64,000 nucleotides of DNA from Turritopsis dohrnii (taxonomy: Eukaryota; Cnidaria; Hydrozoa; Anthoathecata; Oceaniidae): assembly GCA_027922465.2 (NCBI GenBank), contig BQMF02000172.1:434001-498000 (forward strand). The letters are read 5' to 3'. The notes under the pieces are model-generated. The model was not told the DNA's origin. It searched no databases and saw nothing but the letters and a program-made list of their open reading frames with translations. This document shows positions 50,001 through 59,909 of this stretch, piece by piece. Each line of letters begins with the position of its first letter. Positions within the stretch are counted from its first letter, which is position 1. The position numbers and the translations under genes were made by a program.

Positions 50001-52825
50001 TAGAACTTCAAACATTCATGTATTCATGACTTTTTTTATTAAAACTATAAACAGAAGATTCACGACAGTGATATATTTTCTGTATCTTCTGTTGGTGAAA
50101 AAGAAAATTTCAAGATAAAAATATTTTTTATTCGTTCAATGTATTTCATAAGATCAGTGCCCAGCCAGCACAGGGGGCCTACTACACGATTCACATATCT
50201 AAAAGACTCCCTCGGTGCCGACTAGGTGTTGTTTGCGGCGTTTCTATACTTAGCCAGAAAAGAAAAAAATGATTTGGCGTAGCTAGAAAAAAAATAATTT
50301 TGGCGTGGATTTAATTTGGCGCAGCCAGAAAAAAACTAAATTTGGCGCGGATTTAGTTAGGCTATTTTTGGCATTTTGCGCCAATTGCGCCAAATTTTCT
50401 CCGTGCCAAAATTTCTCCGATTAAGGTAATCTTGCTCCAAAAACTATGATAAACTTTGAACTGGTCATTGCAATGAATTATTAAATCTTTTTTAGATTTG
50501 GATAATGTTATTTTGAGGCCAGGTCTTGTTTTATCCTTGATAGTGTCGCCTAAGAAGGTGGTATGTGGATCAAAAATCACCATAGCATTACCACTCACAA
50601 AACTTGGCACATCAGTAAGATGGTATACTGCACTAAATCCAAGACCAAATTTTCCAATTTTTGTACAATCGTGTTCTTTAGTACCAGCATTGAGTTTCGT
50701 TATGTTATTAAAATCTTCTTGTGAGAACTGAGCATCGTTGTAAACCAGGCTTCATTTTTTGGTTTTGTTATTGACTATATGTAGACTTCATTTTGTTGTT
50801 TATAATAAAAAAAATTCAAAAACGTCATTATCATTGCTTTTTTATTTTGATAAGGAAATGGTTTAACCATGCCAGTTTGTTATAACCTACGCTAACATTT
50901 TTTTTGTGTGGCACAGCCGCTGACTTACAGCCTTTACGGCTGTTTTATTCTTGTTTTTGTCTCAAGGTCTAGATTTCTTCCAAACATTGTTCTCAATAAT
51001 TATACGAGTGATTCGTTATTTTCAAGGATTTTTTTCATGCATTCAGTACAAATTGTAATGTCAAAACTGCCATGATATCTAATTTTTTTATTTTTTTTTT
51101 TTAAATGGGTTGCTCCCTGCAAGGCCGAAGCCACTACTAAGCAGAGAGCTACAAGATAAAAAAAGGAAGAACAGTTATAAAGACAGATGGGAAAGATGAG
51201 GAAAGGAAGAAGAGTTATAAAGACAGAGCAAGGTGGCGGTAAACCTTGGATTTAAAAGATTGCAGATCATACTCAGCAGGAAAACAACTATGAGGGAGAA
51301 TACTTCGTTTTAAACGCAACTTAATTTAGCAAAAAAGTGGTACCTGTAATAGCAATTGCCAACAGCTTCACCAAATATAAATCACACAGATACAACAAAT
51401 ACCTTCATTCGAGTGGTATGACACAATATAAACACAACATCATATTAAAACTTTACCTGTAATAGCAATTTCACTAACACCAGCTGCTTTAGCAACCATC
51501 AAAGTTACCAAACCAATCGGACCTATAAAAGGGTAACCTTCATTAAAGATTTATGAAATGAATTTCATACTGGTCAAAGATAATTGAAAATCTCCACTAT
51601 GTTTAAGACAACAATTCCCTTCTTTATTTAAACACGAGTACAATCCCTGTAAATATGATCATGAAAGACAAATCCAAACACACCTGCTCCTAGTATCAAC
51701 ACTTTCTCACCCATTGCCACACCAGCCCTCCTACATGCATGTACTCCTACTGAAAGTGGTTCTAACATTGCTCCTTCTTCACAAGAAACATGGTCAGGAA
51801 GCCTAGACATATATAAGCAATTTGAACTAGTCACAAAAGTGTGAAAAAATATGTGAAGAAGTCAATCGTATCATCTTACTTGTAGCAAAAATCAGCATCG
51901 TGTACATAAAATCGACACAATGAACCATCGTCGGGTGGAGTTGCACAAAAGAATATATCAGGACACAAGTTGTACTTTCCAGACTTACAGAACTCGCACC
52001 TGCGGCAAGGCACTCCAGGCTCTATTGCAACTCGATCGCCTATAAAATTTCGAAAACAAAATTACACTGAACTCTTCTCAAAAAAGAGTTTGAAAGAGCT
52101 GCTATAAAACGACACCATACTTTCTATTGAATCGAAATTTCAAATTAACTCAAATCAAAATCACAATGTTGCAAATTGTTGATGTTTGAACAGGGTGACC
52201 AATGGGAACAATGCTAACAATAGGAACATTCAGATACATTGGTTTTACCTTTTTTCAGATTTTTGACACCTTCTCCAATGTCAGCAATGATTCCACTTGC
52301 TTCATGTCCAAGTACCATAGGGTTTTTTACAATAAAGTCACCAATACGACCATTTTTTAGATAATGAACATCAGATCCACATATTCCAACACTTTGCATT
52401 GCTATCAAAACCTCTATTAGGTAAATAAGTTTTTAGTCACCTCCTCCATTTCAGAAAATTAAAAACGGAACATTTTCATTTTTAGTTAAAGATAAACTTA
52501 CGATTTTTGCCCACTTTAGGGATTGCCCGTTGCTCCTGCATGAACAAATAAAGCAATACACAAATCATATACTGCAAAACAACAGTTTCATTGGAAAAGA
52601 TGTTTGCATAATTTTCACAAGGTTAAAGATTAGGTCATCATTAAAGACTTGAATAAGGAACATATTCTTGTGTCTTCAATTCCAGGACACAGAAGATAAG
52701 AACCAAAATTTTCACGTTGAGTCAAAATTTGTATCGGGAGAACACAAAATGTTTTTGCATAGTACACTTACCAACCTCATATCATCAATACCATACAACA
52801 CCAGTGACAAGTTATCTGTTGCCAT
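47037..52825 (-). CDS. SORD: sorbitol dehydrogenase, copy B with a 3.8 kb transposon-filled intron
   Basis: Nine minus-strand exons of exactly the same lengths as copy A: 52772-52825 (ATG), 52502-52535, 52249-52413, 51880-52039, 51684-51802, 51457-51522, 47476-47648, 47273-47394, 47037-47196 (TGA); 350 residues. All zinc ligands and cofactor motifs are kept. Exon 5 is identical to copy A at nucleotide level and exon 9 differs at about three sites, while exons 1, 3 and 8 differ at several residues (for example [17 protein letters not shown] against [17 protein letters not shown]). Intron 6 has grown to 3.8 kb and houses hAT, Helitron and sacsin-like relics. A trace of exon-6-like wording near 51343-51365 suggests a small internal duplication. 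Splice sites remain intact, so the gene is probably functional. Confidence 0.88.
48000..48560 (-). pseudogene. hAT transposase C-terminal relic
   Basis: Minus strand, several stops and frame changes. The segments [21 protein letters not shown] and [13 protein letters not shown] match the hAT pattern of a helical region followed by the dimerisation motif (SSA..ERSFS). Located in intron 6 of sorbitol dehydrogenase B. Confidence 0.5.
48924..49405 (+). pseudogene. Helitron helicase-like N-terminal fragment
   Basis: A frame on the plus strand ends [17 protein letters not shown], then [13 protein letters not shown] and [13 protein letters not shown] before a TAA. This is the start of the Helitron Rep/helicase protein, with the usual 'LFPTGK.G' and 'YFNQRLL' blocks. 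The two-His, two-Tyr Rep centre and the helicase are missing. The fragment stops where sacsin-like sequence on the other strand begins. Confidence 0.7.
49386..50745 (-). pseudogene. sacsin-like ATPase-domain fragment split by a MITE
   Basis: Minus strand. From 50745 down to about 50428: [42 protein letters not shown] and [10 protein letters not shown], which are the GHKL-type ATPase motifs of sacsin repeat regions. The frame is then broken by about 590 bases of MITE and resumes at about 49820 with [16 protein letters not shown] and [16 protein letters not shown], the next sacsin blocks. Later frames are shifted and end near 49386. It lies in intron 6 of sorbitol dehydrogenase B, has no start or stop of its own, and is a relic of a gene or gene copy carried here. 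Confidence 0.75.
49830..50420. mobile_element. 590 bp MITE inserted in the sacsin-like fragment
   Basis: The ends TCGGAGAAATTTTG are inverted repeats. Inside, GCGCGGATTTAATTTGGCGC and AGCCAGAAAAAA recur several times at both ends. The sacsin reading is continuous across it apart from the insertion, which fixes its borders well. Confidence 0.75.
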
Positions 52826-52944
52826 TTTATCAATAAAGATGAGCAATAAATTTTAATGTAATTTCCACCTGCAATCATACAGAATATGAAAACCTTTGAC
52901 GTTATTTGTGCTCTCTTTCTGACCAAGCAGTTACTAACTGTATA

Positions 52945-53115
52945 AGGGATTGTTCACAACGTCAACTGTTATGCTGAAGTTCTCGCTGATTGATGGGGGA
53001 GGGGGTGGGGGTGACACTCCTGTTGATGTCAACATCCACAACTTTCGAAACCTTGATTTTTCTAATTAAGAGAAAGTCTTGAAGGAATGGTTGACGTCAC
53101 TGTGAACAATCTCTA
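52945..53115. mobile_element. MITE with GATTGTTCAC ends, copy 1
   Basis: GGGATTGTTCACAACGTCAAC at the left and its inverse GTTGACGTCACTGTGAACAATC at the right enclose a G-rich centre. The interior word AACCTTGATTTTTCTAATTAA and the right end occur again at 63758-63963. Confidence 0.7.
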
Positions 53116-53228
53116 ACAAGGGATATATTTTCTTGTTCAAACACTTGCAATGTTGCTTGGGTATCAAATTAAAGATTACAATAAATTGGTTCTGTCATAT
53201 GGATCCAGATACATCATTCTGAAACTTG

Positions 53229-53661
53229 ATATGTGATGGTTTAAGGAACATCATGTAAATTTATAAATGTATACTGATAAAAAACAAAATCTTTTTTGGA
53301 TAACTATCATTATTTATCTATAATACAGATAAATGTATATATCAGTAAAATACTGATTATTATTCACAAACAAAGACGAATTTGAGGTATGGATAAACTT
53401 TTCTGCATTTTTTTCTGCAAGTTGTCAAAATCAATCAAAAGCAAGATGTTTTCATTAAGTATGCAACAGTATTTGGGAATGCGTGAAACAAAATTATTCA
53501 TTTCTGATATTACAAGCATTTATTTCATATTTATTTATCAATATATATTTATCACTAACGTTTTTGAACTATAGATAAATATGGATAAATTGTTGAAATG
53601 GATAGTTTTATCTGAATTATCCATAATTAGGTTGTGATTTTCCCTCAAACCATCAGATATG
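53229..53661. mobile_element. possible AT-rich MITE
   Basis: GATATGTGATGGTTTAAGG and, reversed at the right, CATATCTGATGGTTTGAGG are inverted repeats; GGATAACTATC/GGATAGTTTTATC and repeated ATAAAT words lie inside. No target duplication seen. Confidence 0.45.
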
Positions 53662-54435
53662 TTTTAATCACATTGAAGGTAGAGAAAAAAAAATCATGAG
53701 TTAATGTTCTATTATATTTTCTGCCATTAAAAAATTACAAATTCATCTACAAACGTAATTGCCCCCATCTAATGCATCTAAATGAAAATGAAGAATTTTT
53801 TTGCAATGACAATCAAGGAAAAGAGATTTAATCTGACAAGGACAATTAGCAACATTTATAAGCTTTGATTTTTTAAATGTAAAATTAACTGGGACTGCTG
53901 ATTTAAAACAAAACAATGCTCACTTGTTATTCTTCCTTTTTCTTTCCAGGACTATTAACTGCAACATAATGATATAAAACCACCAGCAAAAACAGTGTAA
54001 CTCCAAGAAAATTAGCGAAAATGGCTAACTGGTTATCTGTAATCATTTTTATGTATTTTGGTTATTCTAGAAATTAAGCATTATTCACATGATATATAAT
54101 ACTTTTTTACACAATTGATGAAATGAACGAAGTGGATGATATATAATATAATTGGTGCCAAAATGTTATATGTTTTTTCTGTTCAAAATATAATACCTAA
54201 CTCTTTTTACATTTGAGTAAGTATGAAATATAGTAAACACAATATTTTATTTGTGTCATGTGTTAAACTTTGCATAACTTCAAACACAAAGCAAAAGTTG
54301 GTGACCATCCATTCGCAATTATCTCAACTTTATTTTTTTCACACAAGATACATGACATTAATAGACATTGATGATGAGTTTAATCAGAATAATAATTTAT
54401 CATCACACATAAGACTGGCATAGAAAAGTGAAATA

Positions 54436-55799
54436 GAGTGCCTGCTCCCCTTACCGCTAACTTTAAAATGTTGCAAAATTCATCAATGCAAACATAAAAA
54501 CACAGTTAAATGGATTTAGCAGCACAATTGGTCATTCTAGATACTAAATCAACAAGAACAAACAAGCAGAATAAGATTGATAGCAAATACTGTAATTGTA
54601 AACATCATCGGGGTGATGTTCCTCTTTCCGCTAACTTGTTCCTCTTTCCGCTAACTAATTTCACGTTCGTCAAAAGTGATGCAAATAAGAAAATTTTATG
54701 GAATTTAGTGTTCATAGTAACAGTTTAATCCCTTTTCTCTCAATTTAAGTGCTTCCCTCCTTTGCTTCTGCAGATATAAGACAACCACAGGCTTAATAAA
54801 AATGTATGCCTTATACTGTTTACAAAGCGAAGGCAGCCATATTTTTATGAGCAAAGTTTTTTTAGAAAACAATAGTGCCGTCTTGACAAGTCAACTTTCG
54901 ATCGCAAAAATCTAGACACCGGATGGGAATTGCCCTATTGTGAGCCTGCAGAGTAATTATAAACACAGACATCATTAATTTGTTAAAAGCATGAACGGTG
55001 AATGTAATTATCAACATGTATTGAGTTATTTTTTACACTCGCAACATATGAAATCAATTGTTTCTATACTTGTGGTGGAGATTTTCAACATGCGGAGGAT
55101 ACACGCTAGAATGATCCTACAGATTTCAACGCAATTACAATTGCAATTGATAAAAAGCGCTAACGCAATAAAAAGTTTTTAATGACAATGGGTCCTTTGG
55201 GTGAAAAGGTCTACGAAACAAGTTTCACGTTTTCTTGAACGGTAAATCTATGGGTGATATTATCAACGTGGGATCTCGTGGTAATTGAATGTCTGCAAAA
55301 AAAATTTAACTGTTTGAATAATCAAGCTGAAATTAGTGCTAACAAGAACAAATTTTGTTGCTATAGTGGAAAAAGGACACGTGGTTACAGAATTACCTTG
55401 CTGTAAACTTTAGATGATTTACTCGTGTATACGATATATACAAGAAAACTGTTTGTGTGGATAAAATCTCAGATGTTGGTAGCATTCAAGACAGCAGAGG
55501 AATAACAAGGAATCCATATGCTCCGTTATTTATGACACTGAATTTGAAGCATTTATTTTTCGAGAAAGCCATTTTTAATATTTTTTTCACAATGATCGCG
55601 ACCTGGTGTTAGATTTTACTCTATTAATCAGTAAGTATTTGGCAATTCATTTTGAAACTTTCCATAACGATGGCTGAATGAATATACTTTTAGATAATAA
55701 TTACTTTGGTTTGATTTGTTGTCTTTAAATGAAGGAAATAAACCATCAGACTCAAAGTTAGCGGCAATCGGCACATAGTGGTAAGGGGAGCAGGCACTC
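54436..55799. mobile_element. 1.36 kb DNA element with TA target duplication
   Basis: Both ends read GAGTGCCTGCTCCCCTTACC in inverted orientation and are flanked by TA. A sub-terminal word, GCTAACTTT, and a duplicated TTCCTCTTTCCGCTAACT lie inside the left end. No transposase frame was found, so it is non-autonomous. TA flanks suggest the Tc1/mariner superfamily. Confidence 0.75.
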
Positions 55800-56469
55800 T
55801 ACACACATCTCATACAGTACAGTACAGTACTTTTGTTTTTGTTTTGTTTACTGATAACTAAGAAAGAATATTTCTCTCTCTCTTCTTAATATATACAAAC
55901 ATGTTCATCGAAGACATTGAAAACATCTTGTATCATGTCCTTGAATTTTGTGGAAAGTCTTTTGCATTGCCTGCATTAACTTCACTAGGATAAATCATTG
56001 TCATAAGCTTATAATCAATCTATATCATGGTACAATTTCATTTATGATGTCAAATATTTAAGGTTACATACTTAATTGATCTGTCATAGAGACAATTTGG
56101 GCAGGAAAGCGTATATACAGGACTTTCGCATGATTTTCTGCTAATTGTAAACTTTATGGCAATAGATAATATTAGTAATAAAAATAAAATTAAACAAAAA
56201 CAGAATTTCCAAAGGTTTTTTTAGTGAAGATCATTGGTGTAAGAAATAGAAATTTAACAAATTCCATCCAGTTGGCTTTTAAATGTTTACATTTAAGGCA
56301 CCATCTATAGATATAGAGTGAAATGTTTGCAAACAATAGTGTTCTTTACTCAACAATTGCTCTATCTATTCTACAATTGTTAATGCTATTTATCGAGTTG
56401 TTTTATTGTGAACATACACATGCATTTTTGCAGATGATAGGATACTCTTTACAGAATCTAATTGCAGTT

Positions 56470-56920
56470 CACTCCTGTAACTATTGACCCGCTCTATAAA
56501 CTTGCAATTTTAAGTGATGATTTCTGACTTGTTCTTTGCAGGACATGATGGTTTCATTCTTTCAAATTACATGTCTATAGAGGAGTTTCTTAGTGACGTA
56601 ATGTTTATAAACACCAGTGTTCTTTGCTCGATAATTACGGTATATTGCAACATAGAATATCATTAATCAAGTCATTTTCCTGTGAGTATGCGCACGCAGC
56701 CTCGCAGGAAATAAAAGTCTCTTTATACACTTCAAAATGTTGTCACTTTATTTGGTTCTCTGGAGTCCCCTTAAAGACAATCGACATTAGAAAGTTTCAA
56801 TACACATTAGCACTTCCTATCTATTTTCATACATTGTATTTGATTTTTAGTATGTACAAGGTATAAAAGTGTAATTAACATTGGAAACTCGTCTATAAAA
56901 CAGGTCAATAGTTACACACT
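56470..56920. mobile_element. 450 bp MITE-like inverted-repeat element
   Basis: TGTAACTATTGACCCGCTCTA on the left and GTGTAACTATTGACCTGTTT reversed on the right are inverted repeats. Internal wording CAGTGTTCTTTGCTC also occurs outside near 56338, so related copies may be adjacent. Confidence 0.55.
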
Positions 56921-57164
56921 AAACCATTTTGAGATTGTTATTCCCTTGTATCATTATAAATGCTTATTGCAATATACTCTTAATATTATCTATAAATACC
57001 ATCATTAAAATGAATGACAGCAAAATGGGTTATTAAGTGTGTAAGTAAAGCATTAAAAGTTGACTTGTTTCCAGAAGAAAATATCAATAATCAATAATCC
57101 ATTCAATGAACTATCTAAAACCCTCCCTCACATGACTACTTTTTGTGTAGAGGCCATCCATACA

Positions 57165-58742
57165 TATCATCATATCATCGAGACTTTATAACATATGAAC
57201 AACAAAATCACTTTTTTTTGTAAATTGCCTGGCAGTGCAACAAAGTCCTGTTTATATGCTATTATATTTAGGACTGTTGTTGTGTGCTGTGTGTCTGTCG
57301 GTGGTGTGGATGGTGTGTGCACACGATCATGTGATGGTATTTGTGGTGTGGTGTGGTGACACACACAACACAACAACACACATGAATCATGATCCCCCAA
57401 GATCATAAAAAATCAATCCTCTCTTACATTATCTACATTTACAACGCATGGGACGATGGAATATTGTCATCTATATCAGGGATCACAGCCTATGAGGTAT
57501 ATAAGAACATTTACCCGTTGTTTAACTTTGAACAAACATAAAATCCATGTATATTTCAACCAGTTACTTCGTGGCGAATGATGACGTTAGTAGTTTGAGC
57601 TTATGGAGTTCAGATCGAAGTATGCGTTGGAGATTTTTGAAAAAGTTTTGTCGGCGGGTGAGCATTGGTGTGTGATGCGCCCGCCCGCCGCGCGCGCGCC
57701 ACCCACACGGCGCAATGGACGTGCACGAAAAAGAGAGTATGAGGGGGAGCGCTATTCTTCGAACCCAGGGGGTTTTTTGTCTTAAACGGGTTTTGATAAA
57801 GGGTTGGCCTTTTGCGAACACTACATAATTATAACTAGCAGTTCTTTTTTGTCATTATGATGATGATCATTGAGAGTAAAACCACCGTCCCGTCTGTCTA
57901 CAGCGCGTGTGCGACGCGTGGTGCCACCCCTCTCTCTCCTCTCTTTTTTCACCACAGAGCGCATCATATCTGTCGTGTCTGGTTTTGTCATTTGTTGCCT
58001 GTACTTCATTTTGCACGTGCGAGAAATAGTTGATTCTTACAGGAGTTATGGTTTTGGGAAAAATGATTTTATTAATAAATTATCATCACACACCACATGC
58101 TTGGTGCAACATTTAGTAGGGCGTTTTCCGTCTACACATCTTATATCATATATGACGTCGAATAGCAGCAACCGAGTAAATCTTCTGACAGCTTCACAGC
58201 GCACGACATATCGTATAATAAAAATTGATAAAAATTTGTTTGATCTTATTGGTTATCCGCATATTGTTATAGGCCTTTTTATAATCTTTATAAACATTTT
58301 CCTTCCAGTTTTAGCAATCCTTAGCAACCCCTCTGAGGATAAGAAGGATAAGAATGTATTATCATATATATTTGTGTGGCATTGTCTTCAGAGTTACTGC
58401 AATACACGTCTTTCCAAAAGCTTTTGAACATGAGAGGGCAATACATTGACTATCCGGACTTGTATCATGTACCAAATCAAGGTATTGTAACTTTCTTTGG
58501 TGATATGTTAGGGGAACGAAGACTCTTCCTAAGGAGGAAAGAAAAAGGGTCTGGGGATGTTTTTTTTCTTCTTTTTTTCAAATTTGCTAATGAACGATGT
58601 CAAAACATATTAAATTCCATTAAATTGTTTTCAGTTCGATAGCACTTTCCATTTTAATCAATCCTACCAACATCGCTACATTCGTCTTTAATGTCGTTTA
58701 ACTCCGTCGTCATTCCGTTGATCATCATATCATATCATGTCA
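57165..58742. other. CpG- and GT-rich stretch, no gene recognised
   Basis: TG/CA-rich sequence (57280-57380) is followed by a sharply GC- and CpG-rich patch (57655-57735, CGCCCGCCCGCCGCGCGCGCG), unlike the AT-rich surroundings. A 185-codon frame (57870-58427) starts without ATG and has one hydrophobic helix; I do not recognise it. The patch could be a promoter/first exon of an unresolved plus-strand gene or an inserted element. Confidence 0.35.
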
Positions 58743-59909
58743 TCATATATAACTTGTCCGACTTAGTGATTGTGGATTGAGCAACGCTTTCTTTAAAGCT
58801 ACGCTATCATCCAGCATTGTAGTATCGGATAAATCGGAATTCCAGCGACTTTCTCTCGATGCTGGAAACCTTGGCAATGCCCTATAGTCTCCTGGAAGAT
58901 AGCTATCCATGTTTGTCTCATTTGTAAACAATCTCGATCTAGCTCCAGCTTGATCTTTATCCTCTGGTGTTAGTTCTACCATTTGGGCTTTTGAGGTGTC
59001 TGATAGTTGGCGAGGGTAATAAATTGATCGCTGTGGTTCATTTTCTTCTGAGTTGCCTTTAAAAAAGCAGAGAAAACACATCCGCTTGAAAACGGATTTG
59101 AAGGCTTCTTTGTATTGTGCGTTAGCAATACCATATACCAACGGGTTCAGACAGCTATTGAAGTAATGGAGCCATTTAAACAACGATCTTATAATCCACA
59201 AGTTCTCAGCAAAGTATATGTAGCAACTATGGCAATGATGTGTTAAAATAGATCCAATGAAATGAGGTGCCCAACATAAAATGAAAAGAGCAATTATGAT
59301 AATGATTGTAAAGTTTATCCTGGCGTTGTCTTGAGATGAGATCACGTTTCTCGCAGTTCTATTTACGATAATTATAATGGATATATAAGCGATGAATATC
59401 AAAATTAACGGCAGAAAGAATCCGACTGTCGCACTATAAATGGTAACGTATTTCCATTCCATCCAACTGACGACCGTCGCTGCAACAACGAAGGCGTACG
59501 TCCAAACGATAAAAATAATAATTGCCGCCGTACAGTTTGTCAGATAGCGACGATGATTTAACGGTGACCAAACGGACCAAAGTCGCTCATAGCTGATAGC
59601 TGTTAGGTTAGCAATAGACGCAATCGCACCCAATACGTCGGCAAATGTCCAAAACATTTGTAGTCGAACAGTGGCTTTGTGGGATAGGTGACTAAATGCC
59701 GTGATCTCAAACGCCATCCAGATCGGCATACAAACCGACGCAATCATGATGTCGGTAACAGCCAGAGAAACGATCAAATAATTTACACGAGCGCGCAGAT
59801 GTCTCGAATAATACACAGCAAAACAAACAAGAATATTTCCAAACAGCGATAGTAGTATCAAAACCATCATTGCTGCTGATATAATAGCAGTGAATTCACG
59901 AGACGCCAT
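58743..59909 (-). CDS. class A GPCR with amine-receptor features
   Basis: Intronless 388-codon frame with a normal ATG. Seven hydrophobic helices are clear. Class A landmarks: GN in TM1, SLAVTD in TM2, W in TM4, FILCWAP in TM6, NSCLNPLVY in TM7. The DRY motif is ERL (YERLWSVW). Asp stands at position 3.32 (WTFADVLGAIASIANL), the residue that binds the amine in biogenic-amine receptors, and WLHYFNS in TM7 fits that group. The Cys usually at 3.25 is replaced by Gln and the second extracellular loop has no Cys, so the conserved disulfide is missing. The C-tail is about 110 residues, Ser-rich, with Cys residues after the putative helix 8. Ligand unknown; a cnidarian-type amine-like receptor is the best guess. 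Confidence 0.85.
   Translation of the reverse strand: MASREFTAIISAAMMVLILLSLFGNILVCFAVYYSRHLRARVNYLIVSLAVTDIMIASVCMPIWMAFEITAFSHLSHKATVRLQMFWTFADVLGAIASIANLTAISYERLWSVWSPLNHRRYLTNCTAAIIIFIVWTYAFVVAATVVSWMEWKYVTIYSATVGFFLPLILIFIAYISIIIIVNRTARNVISSQDNARINFTIIIIIALFILCWAPHFIGSILTHHCHSCYIYFAENLWIIRSLFKWLHYFNSCLNPLVYGIANAQYKEAFKSVFKRMCFLCFFKGNSEENEPQRSIYYPRQLSDTSKAQMVELTPEDKDQAGARSRLFTNETNMDSYLPGDYRALPRFPASRESRWNSDLSDTTMLDDSVALKKALLNPQSLSRTSYI

Noticed and set aside
57870..58427. 185-codon frame with one hydrophobic helix, faintly like a cytochrome b561 segment
   Set aside because: The start is not ATG and the resemblance is limited to a few residues (HIVIG..., P..A.LSNPSEDK). Not enough to name it.
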